Shown here in pieces: positions 20,792-30,885 of a stretch of DNA of 64,000 nt. Location: contig JADJMA010000011.1 of the NCBI GenBank assembly GCA_016709845.1, positions 1 through 64,000 on the forward strand, written 5' to 3'. This stretch comes from Flammeovirgaceae bacterium (GTDB lineage Bacteria > Bacteroidota > Bacteroidia > Cytophagales > Cyclobacteriaceae). Each line of letters begins with the position of its first letter. Positions within the stretch are counted from its first letter, which is position 1. The position numbers and the translations under genes are program-made. The notes beneath the pieces were generated by a model that had not been told where the DNA came from, ran no database searches, and saw only the letters and a program-made list of their open reading frames with translations.

Positions 20792-21870
20792 ATGGACAAG
20801 AAAATACCTCTGCACGAACTTCATGTTAAACTAGGTGGCAAGATTGTACCCTTTGGTGGCTTCTTAATGCCGGTCCGGTATTCTTCCGATATTGAAGAGC
20901 ACATGGCAGTTCGCAAAGGTGTTGGTGTTTTTGATGTTTCACACATGGGCGAATTTAAAGTAGAGGGCCCTGATGCACTTGATCTCATTCAACGTATTAC
21001 CAGTAACGATGCCTCTAAATTGGTGGATGGACAGGCGCAATACACTTGCCTGCCCAACGAAACCGGAGGCATTATCGATGACCTGATCGTATACAAGATT
21101 AAAGACAATGATTATTTTATTGTAGTTAATGCTTCAAACATCGATAAGGATTTCAGCTGGTTTACGAAATACAACACAAAAGGCGCCACTCTTAAAAATA
21201 TCTCGAATAGCAAATGCCTGTTTGCCGTGCAGGGACCAAAAGCCACGGAGGTTTTACAGAAACTTACCAAAGTCGACTTAAGCGCAATTAAGTATTATCA
21301 TTTTGCTGTGGATGAATTGGCCGGAGTAAAAGATGTAATCATTAGCAACACCGGCTATACAGGTGCTGGTGGTTTCGAGATCTATGTTGACAACGAACAG
21401 GCTGAAAAAATCTGGAATGCGATTTTTGAAGCCGGTAAAAACGAAAACATAAAACCAATTGGGTTAGGTGCGCGCGATACCTTAAGATTGGAAATGGGCT
21501 TTCTGTTTATATGGCAATGATATCGATGACACCACCTCGCCCCTGGAAGCTGGCTTAGGTTGGATTACAAAATTCACAAAAGAATTTACCAACTCAGCAA
21601 ATCTAAAAAACAGAAAGAAGAAGGGGTAACCAAAAAGCTAGTTGGCTTTAAAATGATTGATAAAGGTATTCCGCGTCACGATTACATTTTGAAAGATAGT
21701 GAGGGTAATACCATTGGCAAGGTTACTTCGGGCACCCAATCGCCCATGTTGTCTTTAGGTATTGGGTTGGGTTATGTAACAAAAGAATTTTCAACTCCCG
21801 GGTCCGAAATATTTGTTGATGTACGGGGCGGTCGCTCAAAGCGATGGTGAGTAAGTTGCCTTTAATTTAA
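20792..21870 (+). CDS. gcvT: Aminomethyltransferase (glycine cleavage system T protein), frameshifted
   Basis: T-protein of the glycine cleavage system; transfers the methylene group to tetrahydrofolate and releases ammonia. The N-terminus reads MDKKIPLHELHVKLGGKIVP, followed by GVFDVSHMGEFKVEGPDALD with the family DVSHMGE motif and ISNTGYTGAGGFEIYV. Frame changes occur near 21500 (one extra C; corrected LEMGFCLYGNDIDDTTSPLE) and between about 21570 and 21620. A third lies near 21835 (corrected DVRGRSLKAMVSKLPLI, stop at 21870). Rejoined length is about 360 residues, normal for GcvT. gcvH and gcvP are not nearby, as is common in Bacteroidota. Confidence 0.92.
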
Positions 21871-21891
21871 CCAACCTCAAAAGTTTATCCG

Positions 21892-22593
21892 ATGAAAACT
21901 ATTGACGTTTGCCTAACTCCCGAACTGCTTCATCTGTACTCACTAAATGACAAAACGGTTGTAGTCGTAGATATTCTGCGTGCCACTTCTTGTATGGTAA
22001 CTGCCTTTGCTCATGGAGCCGAACGAATAATCCCTATCGCCAATCAGGAAGAATGCAATCAAATGCGCTTACGCGGATACATTACCTCAGGTGAACGGGA
22101 TGGTAAAAAAGTTGCTGGATTCGATAAGGGCAATTCTCCCTTTGAATATATGGGCACAGAAGTAAAGGGGAAAAAAATTGCGTTCACTACCACGAATGGA
22201 ACCCTGGCGATTGAGAAATCTAAACAAGCGCGCGAAATTATCATCGGTAGTTTTCTCAACTTAAGTTCTGTTACTAAGCACTTGCTCTTTAGTCATAATA
22301 ACATATTGGTTGTCTGTGCCGGCTGGAAAGGGAAAATTAATTTGGAGGACTCACTCTTTGCAGGAGCTTTAGTAGAAAAACTTAAAAATCATATTGAGCA
22401 AGATTGTGATTCTCCACTGGTTGCCCAACATCTTTATAATTTAGCAAAGGATAATATGGTTGATTTTTTAAAAGGCTCCAGCCACGTAAAAAGATTGAAT
22501 CGGCTAAGCATCGAAAAGGATATTGAGTTTTGTCTTACTCCGGATCAATACACGGTTGTGCCCCGCTTAGTCAACAACGAATTGCTTTGTTAG
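21892..22593 (+). CDS. comB: 2-phosphosulfolactate phosphatase family protein
   Basis: A 233-residue ComB-family protein. Family features are VVVVDILRATSCMVTAFAHG near residue 23, the GERDGKKVAGFDKGNSPFEY block, TTTNGTLAIEKS and VCAGWKGKINLEDSLFAGAL. In methanogens ComB dephosphorylates 2-phosphosulfolactate in coenzyme M synthesis. In Bacteroidota the physiological substrate is not established, though a role in sulfonate metabolism is plausible. The frame is intact and the start at 21892 lies 21 bases after gcvT. The end overlaps the convergent amidohydrolase by 4 bases. Confidence 0.85.
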   Translation: MKTIDVCLTPELLHLYSLNDKTVVVVDILRATSCMVTAFAHGAERIIPIANQEECNQMRLRGYITSGERDGKKVAGFDKGNSPFEYMGTEVKGKKIAFTTTNGTLAIEKSKQAREIIIGSFLNLSSVTKHLLFSHNNILVVCAGWKGKINLEDSLFAGALVEKLKNHIEQDCDSPLVAQHLYNLAKDNMVDFLKGSSHVKRLNRLSIEKDIEFCLTPDQYTVVPRLVNNELLC

Positions 22594-24231
22594 TTGTTTG
22601 AATAAACAAGTTCACCCCCCACGGTGGTACTAAGCACTTTCACTTTACGGATCTCCGCGGGGTCTATCTCAAAGAGATTCTTTTCAAGAACTACAAAGTC
22701 GGCCAACTTGCCCGGTTCAATGCTACCTTTAATGTTCTCCTCAAAGGATGCATAAGCGGCACGGATTGTATAGCACTTCAATGCATCTTCCACACTTATT
22801 TTTTGTTCTGGCACCCAGCCGTTAGGATTTTTATCATCTAATGTTTGACGGGTTACTGCCGCATAAATACCATACAACGGAATTGGAGGCGCAACAAACC
22901 AATCGCTGCCAAAGACCAAGCGGGCATGGGCTTTTAATAAAGACCCAAACGCATAGGTAGTTTTAATTCGCTCGCCACCGATAAGTTTCTCAGCAAATCG
23001 ACCATCATCAATCGCATGATAGGGCTGTACACTCGGAATTACATTCAGTTCTGCAAATCGACTAAAATCCTTTGGAATAATATGCTGTGCATGCTCAATT
23101 CTAAATCGTCTATCACGATTTCCGTTTTCATCTTCAACTTTTTTATAAATATCCAGTAAGGTGTGAATGGCCTTGTCGCCTATAGCGTGCGTCATTACTT
23201 GCAGCCCGGCACTATCGGCTGATTTAATTCGGGTATATAAATCGCTCTGAGATGTAATGAAAAATCCTGAGTCAGTTGGAGAATCAGTGAACGGTTTATA
23301 AAAAGCAGCGGTATGAGAACCTAATGAACCATCTACAAATTCTTTCAATCCGCCAATGCGAAGCCATTTATCTCCCCGTCCTTGGTTTGCTATTTTATCA
23401 TTAAGTATTTTCCAATCGCTTAGCATCATCCCCGCATAAATCCGGGTAATCAGATTGTTTTGCTTATGCGCCCGTTCAAATACATCCATATACCCGTTCA
23501 TGTTATGGATGGATGTTACTCCCTGAGCCGCTACATACTCCATGGCTGCTTTTAAGGCTTTGTCTTTTTGATCATCACTAAAATCAGGAACTACCTGATT
23601 GACAAGATTCATCGCATTGTCTTTCAATACGCCCGTTACATGTCCATTTTTGTTTCGAACGATTGTTCCGCCCTCAATATTTTTACCTGATCTGTAATAC
23701 CTGCTAACTTTAAGGCAAGGGAATTGGCCAAAGACATGTGTCCATCCAGCCGATTTATCCAAATCGGATTGTCAGCAGTTACCGAGTCAATCCATTCTTT
23801 TGTTGGAAGTTCGCCACCCCAGTTTTCATGATCCCAATCGCCCGAAATAATCCATTGTCCTTTGGGTTGTGTTAGCGCAAAGGCTTTAATTCTATTTATG
23901 AATTCTTGTGGTGTTCTCGCATCTCGCAATTGAACGGATGACAGCGCAAAACCACCTTCCATAAAATGAGTATGACAATCAATAAAGCCGGGCACAATTA
24001 AATTGCTTTCAGCTGTTTCAATTTTCTTTGTATTCGGGCCAACCCATTTTTCAATTTCCTCTATTGAGCCAACTGCAACAACAGAGTCGCCCACTATGGC
24101 AAATGCTTCAGCCCAAGGCTTGCTGTCATCACCTGTCCATGTTTTACCATAAACAACCTGATCGGCAACCGGATGCTTAGCACAAGAAATAAAAAGACAA
24201 GCAGAACTAAAACGGGAATTAGCTTTTTCAT
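22590..24231 (-). CDS. Amidohydrolase family lipoprotein (YtcJ-like), two frameshifts
   Basis: Metal-dependent amidohydrolase of the Amidohydro_3/YtcJ type, about 545 residues. The start at 24231 (MKKLIPVL) overlaps the MazG stop as ATGA. One base shift in the signal peptide near 24205 leads into ACLFISCAKHP, a lipobox (ISC). The metal-binding opening IVPGFIDCHTHFMEGG follows at about residue 70, and GDWDHENWGGELP is typical of the YtcJ group. Another shift near 23690 joins to NKNGHVTGVLKDNAMNLVNQ. Later metal ligands lie in VMTHAIGDKAIH, RIEHAQHI and LVFGSDWFVAPP. Probably periplasmic; substrate unknown. Confidence 0.87.
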
Positions 24232-24554
24232 TGAAGTTTAGGATTTTGATGATGACGATCTTTATCTCGCAACGTTTTCTTTTCAAGATTTCTTTTAAAG
24301 GACTCGGTGAGATTTACTCCGGTTTGATTGGCAAGACAAATCAACACCCAAAGAACATCCGCCATCTCATCTCCTAAATCCTTGTCTTTGTCAGATTCCT
24401 TTTCAGACTGCTCTCCATAACGTCTCGCCATAATGCGAGCAACCTCACCCACTTCTTCTGTTAGTATGGCCATGTTGGTCATCTCATTGAAATAGCGAAC
24501 ACCATGTAATTTTATCCATTCGTCAACTTTTTGTTGGGCTTCTTGAAGTGTCAT
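24228..24554 (-). CDS. MazG-like nucleotide pyrophosphohydrolase
   Basis: A 108-residue all-alpha NTP pyrophosphatase. The EExxE helix appears as MAILTEEVGEVARIMARRYG and the second acidic motif as LGDEMADVLWVLICLANQTG, together giving the Mg-binding set of the MazG/dUTPase superfamily. I chose MTLQEAQQKVDEWI (24554) because the longer ORF would run 70 bases into the carboxyltransferase. The stop overlaps the amidohydrolase start (ATGA), which suggests translational coupling. The carboxyltransferase ends 11 bases upstream, so the three genes form one unit. Confidence 0.85.
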   Translation of the reverse strand: MTLQEAQQKVDEWIKLHGVRYFNEMTNMAILTEEVGEVARIMARRYGEQSEKESDKDKDLGDEMADVLWVLICLANQTGVNLTESFKRNLEKKTLRDKDRHHQNPKLQ

Positions 24555-24564
24555 GTTAAACTTG

Positions 24565-26137
24565 TTAGAGTGGAATATTTCCATGTTTCTTCTTCGGAAG
24601 TTTAGCTGCTTTATTTTCAAGCATTTTAAATGCACGAATTAATTTTTCGCGGGTCTGATCCGGATAGATGACCTCATCAATATATCCCCGGTGGGCAGCA
24701 CGGAATGGGTTGGCAAATTTGCGGGTGTACTCATCTACCTTCTCATTGAGTTTCGCCTCCGGGTTAGCATCCTCCGAAATCTCCTTCTTAAAAATAATTT
24801 CCGCTGCACCTTTCGCACCCATTACGGCAATCTCTGCTGTTGGCCACGCATAATTAAGGTCTGCACCAATGTGCTTGGAATTCATTACATCATACGCTCC
24901 CCCATAGGCTTTTCGGGTAATCACTGTAACGCGAGGTACCGTTGCCTCTGAGAAAGCAAACAATAGCTTAGCCCCATTGGTGATAATCGCATTCCATTCC
25001 TGATCGGTACCCGGCAAAAACCCTGGAACATCTTCAAACACCAGCAACGGAATATTAAAGCAATCGCAAAAGCGAACAAACCGCGCAGCCTTTACGCTGG
25101 CATCAATATCCAGTACACCAGCCATCGATGCGGGTTGATTACCAACAATGCCAATACTTCTTCCGGCTAACCGGGCAAAGCCAACAACAATGTTCTCAGC
25201 GAAATTTTTATGAACTTCAAAAAAGGACTGATCATCCACAACGCCATGTATCACATCCCGGATATCATACGGCTGATTGGGATTTGAAGGAATAATTTCA
25301 TTAAGCGCAGGGCGCGATTCGTTGCCCGGTGCGTAAGACAACGCGGGCGCAACCTCCTCACAATTTTGAGGTATGTAGCTGAAGAGTTGTTTGATCTCAT
25401 TGATACACTGTGCTTCATTAGCACAGGCAAAATGGGTAACGCCACTTTTCATGCTATGCGTAGACGCGCCTCCTAATTCTTCTGCTGTTACGTTTTCGTG
25501 GGTAACTGTTTTCACAACGTTCGGTCCGGTAACAAACATGAACGAAGTGTTCTCCACCATAAAAATAAAATCAGTCATGGCCGGTGAATAAACTGCACCC
25601 CCGGCACATGGGCCCATCACCGCAGAAATCTGAGGCACCACGCCAGACGCCATTACGTTGCGATAAAAAATATCTGCATAGCCGCCCAGCGAAACCACAC
25701 CTTCCTGAATGCGCGCACCACCCGAGTCATTAAGTCCTATTACCGGAGCCCCATTCTTCATCGCCAACTCCATAATCTTAACAATTTTTTCGGCATGCGT
25801 TTCGGATAAAGATCCACCGAACACGGTAAAATCCTGAGAGAAAACATACACTAACCTTCCCTGAATGGTACCGTAACCTGTTACAACACCATCACCCAGA
25901 TAGTGTTCTTTATCCAATCCAAAATCTTTGCTGCGGTGCATCACAAATTTTCCAAGCTCCTCAAAAGAGTCTTCATCCAAAAGTAACATCACTCGTTCGC
26001 GAGCGGTAAGTTTTCCTTTAGCATGTTGTTGGGCAATTCTTTTTTCGCCACCACCCAAAAGAGATTCCTTGTTTTTTCCTTTCCAGTTCATCAAACTTAG
26101 GTTGAAGTGCTGCTGAATTAATTTTTCGCTTGGCCAT
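24565..26137 (-). CDS. Acyl-CoA carboxylase carboxyltransferase subunit (propionyl/methylcrotonyl-CoA type), one frameshift
   Basis: Biotin-dependent carboxyltransferase that moves carboxyl from carboxybiotin to an acyl-CoA. The start at 26137 gives MAKRKINSAALQPKFDELER. An extra G near 26063 shifts the frame; corrected reading is KKQESLLGGGEKRIAQQHAK. An apparent longer N-terminus in the downstream frame is a by-product of that shift. Core motifs are YVFSQDFTVFGGSLSETHAE, GLNDSGGARIQEGVVSLGGY (oxyanion hole) and AVMGPCAGGAVYSPAMTDFI. The C-terminal half has VFEDVPGFLPGTDQE and ITRKAYGGAYDVMNSKHIG; the end is KKHGNIPL. About 525 residues. The biotin carboxylase partner is not in the window, so the exact acyl-CoA is uncertain. 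Confidence 0.9.
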
Positions 26138-26213
26138 ACTTTCTCATTGATAGTCTCAAATATAGGGATAGTTATGAGTGAAATGGTAACTTGTGCCAAT
26201 CGAAATAAACGTA

Positions 26214-27134
26214 ATGAAACGTATAGCCATCATTGATATGGGAACCAATACTTTCCACTTGTTGCTGGCCAACATTGAGAAGGAAGGATTCACGATTACC
26301 CATAGAGAAAAAGTACCTGTGAAAATTGGCGTTGGCGGAATCAATCAGGGTTACATAACAAAAGAGGGTATTGAAAGAGCGCTTAACACCATGCGATCGT
26401 TTAATCTCACGCTCAATGAAGCGGGCATCGATACGGTGTTGGCTTTTGGAACAAGCGCTATGCGTAATGCCAGCAACGGGCAAGAAGTAGCAAAAAAAAT
26501 AGAACACGAAACGGGTATCCAGACACAAATCATTTCGGGGCTTGAGGAGGCCGAATACATTTATCAGGGAATCCGGGCTGCCATTAACATGGGATCCGAA
26601 AAGTGTTTGATTATGGATATTGGCGGTGGGAGTGTAGAATTTATTATTGGCAACGAGAACAAAAGTTTCTGGAGTCATAGTTTTGAAATAGGCGGGCAAC
26701 GTCTGCTGGAAAAATTTCATCAAAAAGACCCCATAAAATCACAAGAAGTGGAAGAGTTGTTTCTCTTTTTTGAGAAAGAATTACAGCTTCTGATAGCCGC
26801 TCTTAAAATTCACCAACCCAAAGTATTGATTGGATCATCCGGTACCTTCGATACCTTAAGTGATATTTATTGTATGCGAAATGATTTGCCGCTACAAGAC
26901 ACCCCCGAAACTCCTTTTAATCTAAAGGCCTTTGACGAAATCTATGAGGAGCTATTGGTAAAAGACCGGGCGGCTCGCATGCAAATTCAAGGCATGATCG
27001 AAATGCGCGTAGATATGATTGTAGTGGCGTGCTGTCTCATTAAATTTCTCTTGACCCGCCATAATTTTAATCAAATCCGGGTTTCCTCGTATTCATTAAA
27101 AGAAGGCGTACTCGCATCCCTTATCTCAAAATAA
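26214..27134 (+). CDS. Ppx/GppA exopolyphosphatase family protein
   Basis: ASKHA-fold phosphatase acting on polyphosphate or pppGpp, about 306 residues. Motifs: phosphate-1 loop AIIDMGTNTFHLLLANI; VLAFGTSAMRNASNG; LEEAEYIYQGI; phosphate-2 loop CLIMDIGGGSVEFIIGN; and VLIGSSGTFDTLSD. The length corresponds to the short form without the C-terminal HD domain. I chose MKRIAIIDMGTN at 26214 over the ORF start seven codons upstream because the beta strand begins there. Intact. Divergent from the carboxyltransferase and followed by a terminator. Confidence 0.88.
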   Translation: MKRIAIIDMGTNTFHLLLANIEKEGFTITHREKVPVKIGVGGINQGYITKEGIERALNTMRSFNLTLNEAGIDTVLAFGTSAMRNASNGQEVAKKIEHETGIQTQIISGLEEAEYIYQGIRAAINMGSEKCLIMDIGGGSVEFIIGNENKSFWSHSFEIGGQRLLEKFHQKDPIKSQEVEELFLFFEKELQLLIAALKIHQPKVLIGSSGTFDTLSDIYCMRNDLPLQDTPETPFNLKAFDEIYEELLVKDRAARMQIQGMIEMRVDMIVVACCLIKFLLTRHNFNQIRVSSYSLKEGVLASLISK

Positions 27135-27166
27135 AAGAAGGCCATCTCGCGATAGCCTTCTTTATA
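27135..27166. terminator. Hairpin terminator between ppx and the DUF4139 gene
   Basis: An 8-bp stem (aagaaggc / gccttctt) with a 12-base loop and T-rich flank; A-rich on the other side, so it may serve both convergent genes. Confidence 0.75.
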
Positions 27167-27182
27167 TTTCATCAATCAAAGA

Positions 27183-28784
27183 TTACAAACCTGAAATCTG
27201 CTTATCCTTTGGATACTTCACTTCATACTTGTAAGTCATCTTCTTTGTTTCATTAGGTTTGATTTCGAGTTCCCACTCAAGTTTGCCGGTGGCCTTATTG
27301 TATTTGGCTCCCCCTGTTTCCAAAACTGAAACTTCAATTTGTGTGTTTTGCGAAACCGGCACCTGATCTTCCACAATTATCTTGATCGATTCTGTTTTTG
27401 TGTTCCGTACCGAAATCTCCCAGGCATAACTCTCCTTTTTCGTAGAGCCCATAAAACTACGTGAAGTAAGATCTTTCAACTTATCACGCTTCACCACAAT
27501 TCTTTTATCGCGCCCCAGCGATACAGAAAGTGTGTCTTTTATATTATTTGGATCGATGTACGACTTACCCACAAAGGTGCCCTCAAAGAAAATATTAGCT
27601 TCACCCGGCAATAAATTAAAATCCTCCCAACCGGTAGCCTTCGCAATTAAAAATGCATCCGCATCTAATTTAGGCGCCACGGAATAAACGTAATCCGATT
27701 TCATCTCATAACTGCGAATATCAACCAGGGTGGGTTTTGATGCAGACGATACCGAGTAAGGCAATGAAATATCAAACTCCGTGTTCAATGTGGTTTGAAT
27801 CGTGGTCACATAATCGGCTACCGATTGTGCGTCAACCTCTTCTTTATAATCTTTCGTTTCCATAGCAGGTGCCGATCGGGATACCATGCCGGCTGCCTTT
27901 GCTGATAACGAATAGGCAATGGGTTGATAGAAATCTAAAAACCACGATGTAAGTTCAGGCTTCAGCCCGCTTTGATTCGGATTAGCCGTTGACAATTTTA
28001 ATTTTACATTTTTCCATTCTTCGCCCGTGCTTTGAAACACATTCGCTTTGTAACTAAGCTTAACTGGATTCTTTGTGTTTGCAGAACGTAAATCATAAAT
28101 AGGATACCATCCCGCATTGGCCACCACATAATTAATCTCCAACTCAGCCGAAGTCGCAGCTTCTGCAGACACACTCACTACAATCTCGCTGGTGTTGCGG
28201 TTATACAATTCATTTTGACTATTAATTTGTGCATTCAGGCGTGCGATAGTCTCATTCAATTTTTGATTTTCTCATCTTGCTTCATACGTAACGAAACGAT
28301 ATCACCCAACCGGCTACGATAAAAATCGGCCATCGCTTTTAGTTCGGCCACCGTTAGGTTTTGATTTGTTCCGCCAATTTTTTGGTTACTTAAAAGCATT
28401 TGCTCCTCCTTATTCAAAATTTCTTTTTGACTTTGTTCAAGTAGCCCTTGTCTTTGCATAGTTGACAGGGAGTCTTTCAATGACTTCAGGCCTTTGGGCA
28501 TATTAAACTCGTTTAAAAAGTTTTGCTGATGACTAATGCCGAGAATAACAAAATTTCCCTTGCCTTTAACCTGAATACTTTGGGGATCCAGTTGCGCAGT
28601 TAATCCGGCAATAATTATATTAGTCCTTCCAGCCTCCAGTTTTGTTTTCGCATCGCGGGTAACCTACGCTTTATTAAGAAAGACAGTGACATCTGATATT
28701 TTTTGAATCCACAGGTTTATCCGGCTGACCGATGGCAACTATTGAACTAAGTACTAAGGCTGATGATAGAAGTTGATTTTTCAT
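27183..28784 (-). CDS. DUF4139 (mucoidy inhibitor MuiA-like) protein, frameshifted, with an internal TAG
   Basis: Exported protein of about 533 residues of the DUF4140/DUF4139 family, function unknown. The start at 28784 gives a signal peptide (MKNQLLSSALVLSSIVAIG). A frame shift near 28695 leads into ISDVTVFLNKA, a TAG at 28664-28666 where Gln (CAG) would be expected, then VTRDAKTKLEAGRTNIIIAG. This is the DUF4140 start. A coiled-coil stretch with two more segments follows around 28256-28500. The DUF4139 beta-rich domain then begins at EIVVSVSAEAATSAELEINY, with VVANAGWYPIYDLRS and STGEEWKNVKLKLSTANPNQ. The C-terminus is TYKYEVKYPKDKQISGL. The isolated stop plus shifts look like consensus errors. 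Confidence 0.83.
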
Positions 28785-28895
28785 GATTTTCAGTTTTTTG
28801 ACTCTAAGATGCGCGTGCGGGTAAATTTCCATATTGAATAGTATAAATTTTAGTAAAATCTTGAATATTGCCTTTAATCGAACACTTTTGCAACT

Positions 28896-29969
28896 ATGAA
28901 TGATCTTGTTCTTCCCTACAATCAATTAAGGCAATTTGCCATTGATATTTTCGTAAAAATGAATTGCCCTAAAGAAGAGGCAAATCTGGCTGCCGATGTA
29001 TTGTTAAACGCAGACCTTCGCGGTATTGATTCACACGGCTTGGCTCGTTTGTCGGGCTACGTACGACTGTGGGAGGCCAAACGAATTAATAGTAAGCCAA
29101 CGATCTCTATTGTGCATGAAACTCCAAGCACTGCCGTGGTAGATGGCGATCAGGGTTTGGGATTGGTGGTAGCACCCGGGCCATGAAAATTGCAATTGAA
29201 AAAGCGAACAAAGTAGGTACGGGTTGGGTGGCTGTGAAAAACTCAAATCATTTTGGGATTGCCGGTTATCATGCCATGATGGCCCTCGAGCATGATATGA
29301 TTGGCATGGCTATGACGAACGCAAGTCCATTAGTTGCCCCGACCTTTTCAGTAGAACGATTACTGGGTACGAATCCAATTTGTGTTGCGATTCCCGCAGG
29401 TGAACAACCTCCCTTTGTTGCTGATTTTGCAACCACAACCGCGGCCAATGGTAAACTTGAAATCTTGCAACGCAAAAACCAGGAAGCACCTGAAGGGTGG
29501 ATACAGAAAAAAGATGGCAGCGTATCAATTAATCCAAATGAGTTAAAAGATGGTGGCGCATTGGTTCCGTTAGGAAGCGATCGTGAACATGGAAGTCACA
29601 AAGGATTTTGCTTAGGGCATGGGTGGATATTTTTTCGGCCGTTTTGAGTGGAGCGAACTATGGCCCTTGGGTTCCTCCCTTTGTAAGTTTTCTGGCTCCT
29701 CCGCTGATCCTGTAGGCGATGGCATTGGTCATTTTTTGGTGCCATGCGTGTAGATGCCTTTCGGCCGGCTGATGATTTCAAAACACATGGATAATTGGAT
29801 AACCCGATTTCGATCAGCAAAAACGGTGGAAGGGCAGGATCGGTTAATCATACCCGGTGATCCGGAACGCGAAAGCGAAAAAGAGAGGATGATTTCCGGG
29901 ATTCCTTTAAATCCAAAGGTAGCTCAAGACCTTAAAGAACTCGGAACAAAATTCAATATTACGTTCTAA
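28896..29969 (+). CDS. Malate/L-lactate dehydrogenase (Ldh) family oxidoreductase, several frameshifts
   Basis: NAD(P)-dependent oxidoreductase of the LDH2/MDG family, about 358 residues. The N-terminus reads MNDLVLPYNQLRQFAIDIFV, followed by NADLRGIDSHGLARLSGYV, a catalytic His-bearing motif of this family. A shift near 29165 joins to AMKIAIEKANKVGTGWVAVK. Then come NSNHFGIAGYHAMMAL and TNPICVAIPAGEQPPFVADF. After GSHKGFCLG (29610) several indels occur up to about 29750. The reading resumes with MRVDAFRPADDFKTHMDNWI and ends LKELGTKFNITF. The substrate (malate, lactate, ureidoglycolate or similar) cannot be fixed. The stop overlaps the convergent barrel-protein gene. Confidence 0.88.
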
Positions 29970-30523
29970 AATCCAGCGGTAATGCCAGCTCTAATTACCA
30001 ACGGACTACTGTATGGATAGTAGTCGTTTGGTGAGGTTGGGTTGCGATAGGAGAAATTGTAGAGGGCAACAGCAAAAAATCCAGCACGTCTGCCAATCGG
30101 CTGAAAGAAGCCACCCCCCGCCATAAAACTTGAGAAGTTCTGCCGAACGGATTGACCTCCATAAGTAACGTACTGATTATTAAGGTACTCATACTCGGCA
30201 TGTAAAAATAAGGGACCATAAACCTGAAAACGCAAAAAAGGGCTTACGCCAAAATCATTCGCTGAAATGTTGGGCGTTACATATTTATAATTCGTATACC
30301 GGTAAATTAAGCTTACTCCACTCGCTAAACGTGGAGAAAGTTTGTAACCAATAATGGGGGAAACGGAAATGTAATCGTACTGCGAACTAAACCCCATTCC
30401 AAAACCTCCACCTGTAAAAATACGGTCTTTAAAATCTGGTTTTTCATCCATAGGTTCTTCGCCCCATTGCGCCTGTGCGCTTATAGATCCCAGAAGCGTA
30501 AGTAGTATGAATAGATTTTTCAC
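29966..30523 (-). CDS. Outer-membrane beta-barrel-like protein
   Basis: A 185-residue exported protein with signal peptide KNLFILLTLLGSISAQAQ and alternating aromatic strands such as GGGFGMGFSSQYDYISVSPI and LFLHAEYEYLNNQYVTYGGQ, ending in an aromatic C-terminus (RAGITAGF). This is the pattern of small Bacteroidota outer-membrane barrels; function unknown. The start is a GTG at 30523 that overlaps the divIC stop as GTGA, so translation is probably coupled. Intact. Confidence 0.78.
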   Translation of the reverse strand: MKNLFILLTLLGSISAQAQWGEEPMDEKPDFKDRIFTGGGFGMGFSSQYDYISVSPIIGYKLSPRLASGVSLIYRYTNYKYVTPNISANDFGVSPFLRFQVYGPLFLHAEYEYLNNQYVTYGGQSVRQNFSSFMAGGGFFQPIGRRAGFFAVALYNFSYRNPTSPNDYYPYSSPLVIRAGITAGF

Positions 30524-30808
30524 TCCTCTTGAACGATAAAAATATCTTCTGTTTCTTTTTTCATCAAATACTTTTCACGAGCAAATTTTTCCAACAACTC
30601 TTTGTTCGTCATCAATTCTTTACGATCTTTTCTACTTCTTGAATCTTTTCCTGATAGAACTCTTTTTCGTTAGCCAACGTGTTAATCTTATTGGTCATTT
30701 TAACGCGGAGATCAGGTCGTTAGAATCAAGAAATAACAGCCAAACAAAAAAACAAAGCCCGGTAACAAAATAAAAATTTCTAAAGGCAGGGGGCAATCTT
30801 TTGAGCAT
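30520..30808 (-). CDS. Septum formation initiator (DivIC/FtsB) family protein, one frameshift
   Basis: Small bitopic division protein, about 96 residues. From 30808 it reads MLKRLPPAFRNFYFVTGLCF, followed by FVWLLFLDSNDLIS, a single membrane helix with the typical DSNDL exit. The frame then shifts near 30715. The coiled coil continues as MTNKINTLANEKEFYQEKIQ; a second disturbance lies near 30620, in the segment before the REKYLMKKETEDIFIVQEE end. The ...YLMKKxxEDIFIVxEE ending is characteristic of Bacteroidota DivIC. It acts with FtsL/FtsQ homologues at the septum (family knowledge). It overlaps the downstream barrel gene by four bases. Confidence 0.85.
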
Positions 30809-30857
30809 AGTTTAAAAAATGGTTCTACGAAGATAGAAATTAAAACTGTTATTTAGC

Positions 30858-30881
30858 AAATCAGGCCCGAAGGCCTGATTT
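30858..30881. terminator. Hairpin downstream of the DUF2147-like gene
   Basis: A perfect 10-bp stem (aaatcaggcc / ggcctgattt) closed by a CGAA tetraloop, 5 bases after the end of the minus-strand gene. The T run is short, so termination strength is uncertain. Confidence 0.65.
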
Positions 30882-30885
30882 ATGT

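Noticed and set aside
28896..29969. Genuine pseudogene decay as in a host-restricted genome
   Set aside because: The broken genes keep full-length conserved sequence on both sides of each break, intergenic spacers are short and normal, and essential genes are hit as often as dispensable ones.
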